The translations under genes and the position numbers were made by a program. Shown one piece after another: positions 1 through 7,985 of a stretch of DNA of 64,000 bases (position 1 is the first letter of the stretch; each line of letters opens with the position of its first letter). Source of the DNA: Pseudomonas alliivorans (GTDB lineage Bacteria; Pseudomonadota; Gammaproteobacteria; Pseudomonadales; Pseudomonadaceae); contig NZ_JAFFZW010000006.1 of assembly GCF_017826695.1 (NCBI RefSeq), positions 1-64,000 of the forward strand, in the 5' to 3' direction. The notes beneath the pieces are model-generated. The model did not search any database. It saw only the letters and a program-made list of their open reading frames with translations, and had not been told where the DNA came from.

Positions 1-74
1 GGCTTTTTCGTTTCCGTCTGCGCCGGAAGTGGGGCGAATTATAGACACCTCAACGAGCGCGTCAACCGTTATTT

Positions 75-695
75 TCAGGTTTTTGCCTGCCGACTTGCCC
101 CGACATTAACAAGACGCGGGATTCGCTTAGCAATTACGGGGATTCGCAGCAAAAGCAGCCCTGCCCCTATTGCTGCATAAAGCGCCCACTCCTTTAGATC
201 GGCCCGCACAATCCAGAACATATGCAGCAAACCGAGCCCCAGAATCACGTAGACCAGCCGATGAAGTTTCTTCCACCGCGCCCCCAACCGACGCTGACTG
301 TATCGATTGGATGTCACCGCCAGCACCAGAAGACAGAGAAACCCGAGCGCTCCGACAATAATGTAGGGCCGCTTGACCAGCTCAACGCCCAGTTGCCCGA
401 AATCCAGCCCCAGGACAAAAAGCGTGTACATGGTCATGTGCAGCACCACATACGCGAAACACCAAAGCCCCAACTGCCGGCGTACCACGATCCAGAATGG
501 CCAGCCGCTCAGTTTCTGCAGTGGCGTCATGGCCAGGGTGATCAGCAGCAGTATCAGCGCCCCCAATCCAAAGTTCTCGACCAGCGCCTTTCCCGGATCA
601 GGCCCCAGCGCAAATATCCAGGCTTGATAAAGCCACAGGACGGGAGCAACACAGGCAGCAAGAAATACGCAAAGACGCAGCAACGGGTAACGCAT
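75..695 (-). CDS. msrQ: MsrQ, haem-binding membrane subunit of the MsrPQ methionine sulfoxide reductase
   Basis: Integral membrane b-type cytochrome of the ferric-reductase-like family. It passes electrons from the respiratory chain to periplasmic MsrP, which reduces methionine sulfoxide in envelope proteins. The 206-residue protein has about six hydrophobic segments (near 8-28, 43-58, 78-98, 110-128, 146-163 and 170-187). Histidines 86, 145 and 158 sit in or next to helices and are the likely haem ligands. The length is normal for the family. Its ATG shares one base with the msrP stop codon (TGATG), so the pair is translationally coupled. The 74 bases between its stop and the window edge hold no gene that I can see. 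Confidence 0.93.
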   Translation of the reverse strand: MRYPLLRLCVFLAACVAPVLWLYQAWIFALGPDPGKALVENFGLGALILLLITLAMTPLQKLSGWPFWIVVRRQLGLWCFAYVVLHMTMYTLFVLGLDFGQLGVELVKRPYIIVGALGFLCLLVLAVTSNRYSQRRLGARWKKLHRLVYVILGLGLLHMFWIVRADLKEWALYAAIGAGLLLLRIPVIAKRIPRLVNVGASRQAKT

Positions 696-1708
696 CAGTA
701 GTCCTTCCGCAGGTCCATGCCTGTATAGAGAGACGCCACCTCCTCCTCGTACCCGTTGAACATCTTGGTATCCATGACATTGGGACTGAACAGCCCGCTC
801 GGCAAACGCCGTTCGCGAGCCTGAGTCCAGCGCGGGTGATCCACGGTCGGGTTCACGTTGGCATAGAAGCCGTACTCATTGGCCGCGATGCTTTGCCAGG
901 TCGTTTTGGGCTGTTCGCTCACCAGGCTTATCCGCACGATGGACTTCACGCTCTTGAAGCCATACTTCCATGGCACCACCAACCGAAGCGGAGCACCGTT
1001 CTGGTTGGGCAATTCACGGCCATACATGCCCACCGCCAGAATCGCCAGCGGATTCATCGCTTCATCAAGACGCAGCCCCTCAACATAAGGCCAGTCGATC
1101 AGCGCGAAGTCGGAACGCTGTCCCGGCATCGACTTGGAATCTTCGAGCGTCTCGAAACGAATGTATTTGGCCTTTGAGGTCGGCTCGACCTGCTTGAGCA
1201 AGGCCGAAATGGGAAACCCGATCCACGGAATCACCATCGACCAGGCCTCAACGCAGCGTAAACGATAGATGCGCTCTTCCAGTTGATAAGGCTTCATGAA
1301 GTCTTCCAGAGCGTAGCGGCCCGGTTTACCGACCTCACCATCGATCACCACACTCCAGGGCTCGGTTTTCAAGGAGCCCGCGTTTTTTGCGGGATCGCCC
1401 TTGTCAGTTCCGAATTCATAGAAGTTGTTGTAGTGAGTCGCGTCCTTGAAAGGCGTGATCGCCTCACCCTGGACGTTGACCGCCTGCCATTTGGTGTCCG
1501 GAAGCTTTTCAGCAAACCAGCTCGGCGCCTTGCCCGCCTCAACATCGGCGTAACGGGAAGGATCTGCGGCATTGGCCCAGCGCGGCAAGGCACTTACCGC
1601 CAATCCGGCCAAAGAACTGGCCAGCAGTGTGCGACGAGAAAGATAGATGGATTCAGGCGTGACGTCGGACTCTTTGGAGTCTGACGCAGAAGGAAGCTTG
1701 ATTAGCAT
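695..1708 (-). CDS. msrP: MsrP, molybdopterin-dependent periplasmic methionine sulfoxide reductase
   Basis: Catalytic subunit of MsrPQ. It reduces both R and S diastereomers of protein-bound methionine sulfoxide in the periplasm, using a molybdenum cofactor. The 337-residue product begins with a Tat signal: the twin arginine is at 25-26 in SRRTLLA, followed by a hydrophobic stretch and cleavage near ANA-AD around residue 48. Cys152 in YRLRCVEAW is the expected molybdenum ligand of the oxidoreductase fold. The ATG at 1708 follows a GGAG motif by 5 bases. It forms a two-gene operon with msrQ. Confidence 0.94.
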   Translation of the reverse strand: MLIKLPSASDSKESDVTPESIYLSRRTLLASSLAGLAVSALPRWANAADPSRYADVEAGKAPSWFAEKLPDTKWQAVNVQGEAITPFKDATHYNNFYEFGTDKGDPAKNAGSLKTEPWSVVIDGEVGKPGRYALEDFMKPYQLEERIYRLRCVEAWSMVIPWIGFPISALLKQVEPTSKAKYIRFETLEDSKSMPGQRSDFALIDWPYVEGLRLDEAMNPLAILAVGMYGRELPNQNGAPLRLVVPWKYGFKSVKSIVRISLVSEQPKTTWQSIAANEYGFYANVNPTVDHPRWTQARERRLPSGLFSPNVMDTKMFNGYEEEVASLYTGMDLRKDY

Positions 1709-1771
1709 GATGACTCCGCAGCCTAGGGGAACTGATGCACCAATAGACTACGGAGTATGGTGGAAATTAGA

Positions 1772-2629
1772 TCAGTTGGAGGATTTGTGGCGACGAAGAC
1801 GCAACAAATACTGAGCAGGGCCCGACAGCGCGTAACCGAGGAAAATAAGCAGCAGGATGCGCGGCGGATCGCTGAATACGACAGCGAACACCAGGACCAC
1901 CGCCAGAATCGCAACGAACGGCACTCGACCTCTCAGGTCGAGCTCCTTGAAGCTGTTGTACTTGATGTTGCTGACCATCAGCATCCCCGCACCGGCCACC
2001 AGCAGCGCGACCAGAAACGACAGCTTGGACCCCTGGATGCCGAAATCGCTGAACGCCCAGACGGTACCTGCCACGACACCGGCAGCAGCCGGACTGGCCA
2101 GACCGATGAAGTAACGTTTATCAGCCTTGCCGACCTGCGTGTTGAAACGCGCCAGACGCAACGCCGCCCCAGCGACATAAATGAAGGCGACCATCCAGCC
2201 GACCTTGCCCATGTCCCCGAGCGCCCAGCCAAATGCCAGCAAGGCAGGCGCCACACCAAAGGCAACCATGTCGGACAGCGAATCGTATTCGGCGCCGAAG
2301 GCGCTTTGCGTGTTGGTCATGCGCGCCACACGGCCGTCGAGGCCATCCAGCACCATCGCGACGAAAATGGCGATGGCGGCGAACGCGAAGTACTTGCTGG
2401 CTCCCGCCGTGTCACCTGCGCTCAAGGCACTCTGGGCGCTCATGGAACTGATGATGGAATAGAAACCCGCAAACAGATTGGCGGTAGTGAACAGGTTGGG
2501 CAGCAGATAGATGCCGCGATGACGCACCTTGCGGCCTTCGTCATCGTGCCCTTCTTCAACGTGTTCATCGATAGGTAGCAGACTTTCAGCGTCAGAGGCC
2601 TTGATCGGCTCTTCAGGACGTTCGCTCAT
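1772..2629 (-). CDS. pssA: CDP-diacylglycerol-serine O-phosphatidyltransferase (phosphatidylserine synthase)
   Basis: Makes phosphatidylserine from CDP-diacylglycerol and serine, the first committed step to phosphatidylethanolamine. The membrane protein carries the full CDP-alcohol phosphatidyltransferase signature (DGLDGRVAR, then G and two D residues in GAEYDSLSD), with all catalytic aspartates present. A charged N-terminus of about 45 residues precedes the first helix (LLPNLFTTANLFAG), and further hydrophobic segments follow. I chose the ATG at 2629 (285 aa) because AAGG lies 8 bases upstream; an ATG two codons earlier (2635) is possible. The frame extends further up to 2725 but without a ribosome site. 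It lies downstream of ilvC, separated by a strong terminator. Confidence 0.92.
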   Translation of the reverse strand: MSERPEEPIKASDAESLLPIDEHVEEGHDDEGRKVRHRGIYLLPNLFTTANLFAGFYSIISSMSAQSALSAGDTAGASKYFAFAAIAIFVAMVLDGLDGRVARMTNTQSAFGAEYDSLSDMVAFGVAPALLAFGWALGDMGKVGWMVAFIYVAGAALRLARFNTQVGKADKRYFIGLASPAAAGVVAGTVWAFSDFGIQGSKLSFLVALLVAGAGMLMVSNIKYNSFKELDLRGRVPFVAILAVVLVFAVVFSDPPRILLLIFLGYALSGPAQYLLRLRRHKSSN

Positions 2630-2729
2630 GGACATTACCTTGCAGCGGTTGAAAAGGTTCGACAGATGTCTGCGACGAGGGTTCGTCGGCAAACGATGCA
2701 GCTTTATACCAGAGCCGGAACCCATAACG

Positions 2730-2759
2730 AAAAAACGCGGCCTGTTGGCCGCGTTTTTT
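2730..2759 (-). terminator. Intrinsic terminator of the ilvIHC operon
   Basis: The inverted repeat pairs AACGCGGCC with GGCCGCGTT around a TGTT loop. An A tract on one side and a T tract on the other would let it work in both directions. It lies 16 bases past the ilvC stop. Confidence 0.85.
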
Positions 2760-2775
2760 CATGAACCGGAAAAGA

Positions 2776-3792
2776 TCAGTTCTTGTCCTTGTCGACGATT
2801 TTGTTCGCCGCGATCCAAGGCATCATCGAGCGCAGTTTCTCGCCGATGATTTCGATACCGTGCGCAGCGTTGTTACGACGCTTGGCGGTCATCGATGGGT
2901 AGCCGGTAGCACCTTCGCTGATGAACATCTTGGCGTATTCGCCATCCTGAATGCGCTTCAGAGCGTTGCGCATGGCCTGACGGGATTCAGCGTTGATGAC
3001 TTCAGGGCCGGTCACGTACTCGCCGTACTCGGCGTTGTTGGAGATCGAGTAGTTCATGTTGGCGATGCCGCCTTCGTACATGAGGTCAACGATCAGCTTC
3101 AGTTCGTGCAGGCACTCGAAGTAGGCCATTTCCGGCGCGTAACCAGCTTCAACCAGCGTTTCGAAGCCAGCCTTGACCAGCTCGACGGTACCGCCACACA
3201 GAACAGCCTGCTCGCCGAACAGGTCGGTTTCGGTTTCGTCCTTGAATGTGGTTTCGATGATGCCTGTACGGCCACCGCCAACGCCCGAAGCGTAGGACAG
3301 CGCGACGTTCTTGGCGTTGCCCGAGGCGTCCTGGTAAACAGCGATCAGGTCAGGAATACCGCCGCCCTTGACGAACTCGGTACGCACGGTGTGGCCTGGA
3401 GCCTTCGGCGCGATCATGATCACGTCCAGGTCAGCGCGTGGCACGACCTGGTTGTAGTGAATGGCGAAACCGTGGGAGAAGGCCAGTGTTGCGCCCTTCT
3501 TCAGGTTAGGCTCGACTTCATTCTTGTACAGCTGGGACTGGAACTCGTCCGGGGTCAGAATCATGACCAGGTCGGCAGCAGCAACGGCGGAAGCGACGTC
3601 GGTCACTTTCAGGCCATGAGCTTCAGCTTTGGCGACAGTGGCTGAACCCTTGCGCAGGCCAACAGTGACATCAACGCCGGAGTCTTTCAGGTTGCACGCT
3701 TGAGCGTGGCCCTGGGAGCCGTAACCGATGATGGCAACTTTCTTACCCTGGATGATCGAAAGGTCGCAGTCTTTGTCGTAAAAAACTTTCAT
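2776..3792 (-). CDS. ilvC: Ketol-acid reductoisomerase (NADP+)
   Basis: Second enzyme of valine/isoleucine synthesis. It converts acetolactate or acetohydroxybutyrate to the dihydroxy acid by Mg-dependent alkyl migration and NADPH reduction. At 338 residues this is the short class I form. The Rossmann glycine motif (GYGSQGHA, residues 23-30) starts the N-terminal domain. The C-terminal knotted domain carries the metal-binding acidic residues ([12 protein letters not shown] and [17 protein letters not shown]). It is third in the ilvI-ilvH-ilvC operon, with 46 bases to ilvH. Confidence 0.97.
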
Positions 3793-3838
3793 GGAAATCC
3801 CCTGTTATCTTGGCCGTTCAGGCCATTTGCTTAATGAG

Positions 3839-4330
3839 TTAAATGCTCAGCACTTTGTCGCCACGGGCAATGCCCGTCACGCCACTGCGTACTGTTTCCA
3901 GGATGGCGGCAGTGCCGATGGCCTGAATGAAGCTGTCCAGTTTGTCGCTCGTACCGCTCAACTGCACGGTGTAGACGCTGGCGGTCACGTCGACGATCTG
4001 TCCGCGGAAGATATCCGTGGTGCGCTTGATCTCGGCACGCTGCGCGCCGGTGGCCTTGACCTTGACCAGCATCAGCTCGCGCTCGATATGCGCGCTTTCC
4101 GACAGATCGACCAGCTTGACCACTTCAACGAGCTTGTTGAGGTTCTTGGTGATCTGCTCGATCACCTCATCATGGCCCACGGTGGTCAGCGTCAGACGCG
4201 ACAGGGTCGGGTCCTCGGTGGGCGCGACCGTCAGGCTTTCGATGTTGTAGTTACGCTGCGAGAACAGCCCGACGACACGAGACAACGCACCCGGTTCGTT
4301 TTCCAGCAGTAGGGAAATGATGTGCCGCAT
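3839..4330 (-). CDS. ilvH: Acetolactate synthase III small (regulatory) subunit
   Basis: Regulatory subunit that activates the large subunit and confers valine feedback inhibition. The 163-residue product starts at MRHIISLLLENEPGALSRV, an ACT domain with the usual ligand-site glycine and asparagine region (NEPGALSR, QRNYNIESL). A second ACT-like half follows. An upstream in-frame start (4360) would lie inside ilvI and has no ribosome site, so I use the ATG at 4330, three bases before the ilvI stop region, which implies coupling. Also called ilvN in Pseudomonas annotations. Confidence 0.95.
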   Translation of the reverse strand: MRHIISLLLENEPGALSRVVGLFSQRNYNIESLTVAPTEDPTLSRLTLTTVGHDEVIEQITKNLNKLVEVVKLVDLSESAHIERELMLVKVKATGAQRAEIKRTTDIFRGQIVDVTASVYTVQLSGTSDKLDSFIQAIGTAAILETVRSGVTGIARGDKVLSI

Positions 4331-4332
4331 GA

Positions 4333-6057
4333 TTATGTCCGCTCCGTCTTGCTCAACCACATATCGCGCATGGAGCCGTCCTTGATCTGCATCGGATAGA
4401 CGTGCTCGGTTACATCGACCTGAATGTCGAGGAAGACCAGACGATCTGTCATGGCAAAGGCTTCTTCCATTTTCGGCTTCAAATCTTTCAGGTCCGTGAT
4501 ACGCATGCCGACGTGGCCGTAGGCTTCGACCAGCTTGACGAAGTCAGGCAACGATTCCATATACGAGTGGGAGTGACGAGCGCCGTAGCTCATGTCCTGC
4601 CACTGGCGAACCATGCCAAGTACGCCGTTGTTGAGCAGAATGATCTTCACTGGCAGACCATACTGCAGGCAGGTCGACAGTTCCTGGATGTTCATCTGGA
4701 TACTGCCTTCACCGGTCACGCATGCAACATGGGCATCCGGGAAGTTCAGTTTGACGCCCATGGCTGCCGGGAAACCGAAGCCCATCGTGCCCAGGCCACC
4801 CGAGTTGATCCAGCGGTTGGGCTTGTTGAAGCGGTAGTACTGAGCCGCGAACATCTGGTGCTGACCCACGTCGGACGTGACATAGGCGTCACCCTTGGTG
4901 ACTTCGCACAACGTTTCTATCACGGTCTGTGGCTTGATGACCGAGCCATCGCCGCGGTTGTAAGGGAACAGGTCGCCGCCTGCACGCCACTCGTCGATCT
5001 GCTTCCACCATGCCGCAACGGACGCCTTGTCAGGTGTCTCGCCGATGTCTTTCAGGGTAGCGACCATTTCGGTCAGTACGCTTTCGACAGGGCCCACGAT
5101 TGGCACATCGGCCTTGATGGTCTTGGAGATGGAGGCCGGGTCAATATCGATGTGGATGATCTTGGCGTTCGGGCAGAATTTGCTCGCGCCGTTGATGACC
5201 CGGTCATCGAAACGCGCGCCGACTGCCAGGATCACATCGGTATGGTGCATGGCCAGGTTCGCGGTGTAGCTGCCGTGCATGCCAAGCATGCCTACGAACT
5301 GACGATCCGTGCCCGGGTAGCAACCCAGCCCCATCAGGGTGTTGGTGACCGGCGCATTGAGCAACTGAGCCAGCTCGGTCAATTGCGCAGAGCCGTTGCC
5401 CATGATCACGCCACCACCGGCGTAAATGATCGGACGTTTGGCGGCCAGCAGCATTTCGACTGCCTTGCGAATCTGGCCAGAGTGACCACGCACCGCCGGG
5501 CTGTAGGAACGCAGCTTGGCTTTCTTGGGGAAGACGTATTCGAACTTCTCGGCCGGGTTGGTCATGTCCTTCGGAATATCGACGACGACAGGACCAGGGC
5601 GACCGGATTGCGCCAGGTAAAAAGCCTTTTTCAGGATTTCCGGGATTTCCGACGCATGCTTGATCATGAAGCTGTGCTTCACGATCGGACGGGAGATACC
5701 GATCATGTCGGTCTCCTGGAACGCATCGGTGCCCACCAGCGTACTGGCGACCTGACCAGACAGTACCACCATCGGGATGGAGTCCATGTAGGCGGTCGCG
5801 ATGCCGGTAATTGCGTTGGTCGCACCCGGACCGGAAGTAACCAGCACGACACCCGCCTTGCCGGTCGCACGTGCATAGCCATCGGCCATGTGCGTGGCAG
5901 CCTGCTCGTGGCGAACGAGGATATGGCTCACGGCCGGTTCTTTGAACAGGGCATCGTAGACATGCAGAAGGGCACCACCCGGGTACCCATAGATATGCTC
6001 AACGCCTTCGTCACGCAAAAAGCGGACGATCATTTCAGCGCCAGATAAAAGCTCCAC
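4333..6057 (-). CDS. ilvI: Acetolactate synthase III large (catalytic) subunit
   Basis: Thiamine-diphosphate enzyme condensing pyruvate with pyruvate or 2-ketobutyrate, the entry to valine, leucine and isoleucine. The 574-residue protein shows the catalytic glutamate (about Glu51, VRHEQAATHMADGYAR), the central FAD-binding domain, and the ThDP/Mg motif GEGSIQMNIQELST with the downstream LLNNG. I chose the GTG at 6057 because AGAGGTG lies 6 bases upstream and it gives the usual N-terminus MELLSGAEM. Another in-frame GTG at 6066 overlaps that ribosome site. It is the first gene of ilvIHC. Confidence 0.96.
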   Translation of the reverse strand: MELLSGAEMIVRFLRDEGVEHIYGYPGGALLHVYDALFKEPAVSHILVRHEQAATHMADGYARATGKAGVVLVTSGPGATNAITGIATAYMDSIPMVVLSGQVASTLVGTDAFQETDMIGISRPIVKHSFMIKHASEIPEILKKAFYLAQSGRPGPVVVDIPKDMTNPAEKFEYVFPKKAKLRSYSPAVRGHSGQIRKAVEMLLAAKRPIIYAGGGVIMGNGSAQLTELAQLLNAPVTNTLMGLGCYPGTDRQFVGMLGMHGSYTANLAMHHTDVILAVGARFDDRVINGASKFCPNAKIIHIDIDPASISKTIKADVPIVGPVESVLTEMVATLKDIGETPDKASVAAWWKQIDEWRAGGDLFPYNRGDGSVIKPQTVIETLCEVTKGDAYVTSDVGQHQMFAAQYYRFNKPNRWINSGGLGTMGFGFPAAMGVKLNFPDAHVACVTGEGSIQMNIQELSTCLQYGLPVKIILLNNGVLGMVRQWQDMSYGARHSHSYMESLPDFVKLVEAYGHVGMRITDLKDLKPKMEEAFAMTDRLVFLDIQVDVTEHVYPMQIKDGSMRDMWLSKTERT

Positions 6058-6456
6058 GTTGTTCACCTCTAAAACGCCAGAATACCGCCCACTCCGGGAC
6101 GGGTCTTAATAGGTTTACTGCCAAGCAGAGCATGAGCGACGGTGGTCGCCGACTACGTCAGCACTGACTGAGCAAGTATTGGGATGTCCCTGAGTGTTGC
6201 GGAACATTCCCACCCAGCGCGAGGTAACGCGTTGCGGGTGTTACAGGTCGGCGCGGGTGTGCGCCTCATGATCTACCGAGAGGGTCTGCTTCTGGCAGTC
6301 CTTCTACAGCGAACTTTGGATTGTTGTGATTCGCCCCCCTCAAGTCAAGTCATCGTTGAGCTTTCTTGTTACCAAGGGCCTGAAATTGCACTGTTTCAGA
6401 CTGAAGCGCACCGTTATGGTAGCTTTCCTGTGGCATAGACATTTCAAGGAAACACC
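6058..6456. other. Intergenic region between ilvI and the DUF4124 gene
   Basis: About 400 bases between two divergent genes. On the minus strand it must hold the ilvI promoter and a leader of about 250 bases. I looked for a leader peptide rich in Val/Leu/Ile codons followed by a terminator and found none. Short open frames here have no ribosome sites. On the plus strand the last 50 bases are the 5' region of the DUF4124 gene, including a GCACC-N5-GGT dyad at 6408-6420. Confidence 0.6.
6320..6348 (-). promoter_or_regulatory. Candidate sigma-70 promoter for ilvIHC
   Basis: TTGACT (-35, 6343-6348) and AACAAT (-10, 6320-6325) are separated by 17 bases on the minus strand. This would start transcription about 255 bases before the ilvI GTG. 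It is the best match in the region, but the -10 is imperfect. Confidence 0.4.
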
Positions 6457-6888
6457 ATGCGATGGATGATCTTCGCTGCGGCGCTGGCCATGGCAGCGAG
6501 CGCGAGCAGTCAGGCAGCACCGGTCTACAAGTGGGTGGACGCCCAGGGCGTGACCCACTTCGACGCCCACCCCCCGGCGGGCAAGGAGGCGCAGCAGATC
6601 AATGTGCAAACACCGCCCCCCTCATCCGCGCCCTCATCCACTTCTACCGACTCACCGTCAGACGATGCTCAGCAACGCGCCATCAATGACAAGGTAAGGG
6701 CTCAGGTAAAAGTGCAGGAAGCGAAGCGGGAGGAGAATTGCGAGGGACTGCGTACCAACCTTGCGCAGCTGCAGAACAATCCGCGGATTCGGGAGCAGGT
6801 CGGTGGAGAAGTCAGGCGCCTCACGGAAGAGAACCGCAAGACGCGCATTGAAGAGACTGAAAAAGCCATCAGCGAGTACTGCCGCTAG
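6457..6888 (+). CDS. DUF4124 domain-containing exported protein
   Basis: 143 residues with a clear Sec signal peptide (MRWMIFAAALAMAASASSQA, cleavage near residue 21). A DUF4124 module follows at once (VYKWVDAQGVTHFDAHPP). Then comes a Pro/Ser/Thr-rich linker (about 50-70) and a charged, probably coiled-coil C-terminus with two cysteines (NCEGL and SEYCR). The biochemical role of the family is unknown; members are periplasmic and common in Pseudomonas. AAGGA lies 6 bases before the ATG. It is a single gene, convergent with the YqcC-type gene 11 bases downstream. Confidence 0.85.
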   Translation: MRWMIFAAALAMAASASSQAAPVYKWVDAQGVTHFDAHPPAGKEAQQINVQTPPPSSAPSSTSTDSPSDDAQQRAINDKVRAQVKVQEAKREENCEGLRTNLAQLQNNPRIREQVGGEVRRLTEENRKTRIEETEKAISEYCR

Positions 6889-6899
6889 GCAGTACCCGA

Positions 6900-7229
6900 T
6901 CAACTGACTTCGGTGATCAATTGATCGAAACGGGCCAGACTCTGCCGTAACGATCTGGTTTCGCCCATATGGCCGGAATAGACCATTTCAGCCATTTCCA
7001 GAATTCCAGATGCATTGGGCAGTGGAAGGTCACGCTCAAGGATGATCTTCATACGGGGCAGGAAAATCCACTGCAGCCACTGCGCGAACTCGAGCGTATC
7101 CACACAGAAAGGCTCCTGACTGGACAGCGCCTGCTCGCCGGGCGGCGTGGTCTCCCACCAGCCCAGCACCCGCAGCTCCCGCTCGATCAACAGCAACTGT
7201 TCGGCAATTTCAGGAAAGCGCTCGTCCAT
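6900..7229 (-). CDS. YqcC family protein
   Basis: 109-residue soluble protein of the YqcC family (formerly DUF446), with the characteristic LGWWETTPPGEQAL and PFCVDTLEFAQWLQWIFLPRM segments. In enterobacteria yqcC sits beside the pseudouridine synthase gene truC, but the function of YqcC itself is not established. The ATG at 7229 overlaps the stop of the upstream TPR lipoprotein gene (ATGA), so the two are coupled. A longer in-frame start at 7307 would lie inside that gene and is unlikely. Confidence 0.85.
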   Translation of the reverse strand: MDERFPEIAEQLLLIERELRVLGWWETTPPGEQALSSQEPFCVDTLEFAQWLQWIFLPRMKIILERDLPLPNASGILEMAEMVYSGHMGETRSLRQSLARFDQLITEVS

Positions 7230-7969
7230 CAGCGGGCCTTTTGCCGCGCCAGTGCTGCGCCGGCAGAATCGCCCTGCTTCTCGCGGGATTGAGCGATCAG
7301 TTCCCACAGGCTCGCCTGAAGACTGGCGCGACCGTTGGCATAGGTCAGACCACGACGCGCCAGTTGCTCGGCCTGGGCGGCATCGCCCTGAGCCAGACGC
7401 ACTTGTGCAAGACGATAAAGCACTTGCGGCTCGCGAGGCGCGACACGCTGGGCACGCTCAAGACTGGACGATGCACCATTCAGGTCACCCCCACTCTGTT
7501 GTTGCTGCGCGGTGGTCAGCAACGCAAGCACCGGGCCATCCAGTTGCTCGTCTTCGGAAAGACCTCCACCGCTGGACGGTATCCCGGTAGGTGCCGATGA
7601 AGGCGGCATGCTGTAACTGGTATTACTGGCAGGCGCAGGGGTGACCGGAGCCGGATTGACTGGCGAGGTATCGATGGCGGGTGCATCGACACTGAAAGGA
7701 GCCTGGCTGGCAGGTGGCGAAAACGTCTGCCCCGGGTTGTTGCCGCCAGCGCCGGGAATCATCACCACGACACCCGAATCCTGCGGCACCGCCTGTGGTT
7801 GAGCCTGAGCCGTGTTTGCCTGATTCACGCCGTTACGTGACGCAGAAACACGTTCGCCGTTTGACACTTTCGAACTCGAATCCACGACCGGAATCGAGCC
7901 GCGCTCCACACTGGCGCAACCGTTGAGCAACGCCAGAGTCGTTAGAGCTGGTATCCACCATTTATTCAC
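7229..7969 (-). CDS. TPR-repeat outer-membrane lipoprotein
   Basis: 246 residues. The N-terminus MNKWWIPALTTLALLNGCAS has a lipobox (LLNG-C, lipidated Cys18). Ser follows at +2 rather than Asp, which predicts sorting to the outer membrane. Residues 30-140 are a Pro/Ala/Ser-rich, low-complexity linker. About 145-240 form two or three TPR-like helices (LTTAQQQQSGGDLNGASSSLERAQRVAPREPQVLYRLAQVRLAQGD is the clearest part, given here only as location). It sits between mrcB and the YqcC-type gene on the same strand, 16 bases after the mrcB stop. A scaffold role near peptidoglycan synthesis is an inference from position only. Confidence 0.85.
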   Translation of the reverse strand: MNKWWIPALTTLALLNGCASVERGSIPVVDSSSKVSNGERVSASRNGVNQANTAQAQPQAVPQDSGVVVMIPGAGGNNPGQTFSPPASQAPFSVDAPAIDTSPVNPAPVTPAPASNTSYSMPPSSAPTGIPSSGGGLSEDEQLDGPVLALLTTAQQQQSGGDLNGASSSLERAQRVAPREPQVLYRLAQVRLAQGDAAQAEQLARRGLTYANGRASLQASLWELIAQSREKQGDSAGAALARQKAR

Positions 7970-7985
7970 TTCAAACCCTCATTGC

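Noticed and set aside
6184..6438. An 84-codon plus-strand frame upstream of the DUF4124 gene
   Set aside because: No ribosome site and no family-like sequence, and it covers the likely ilvI promoter and leader.
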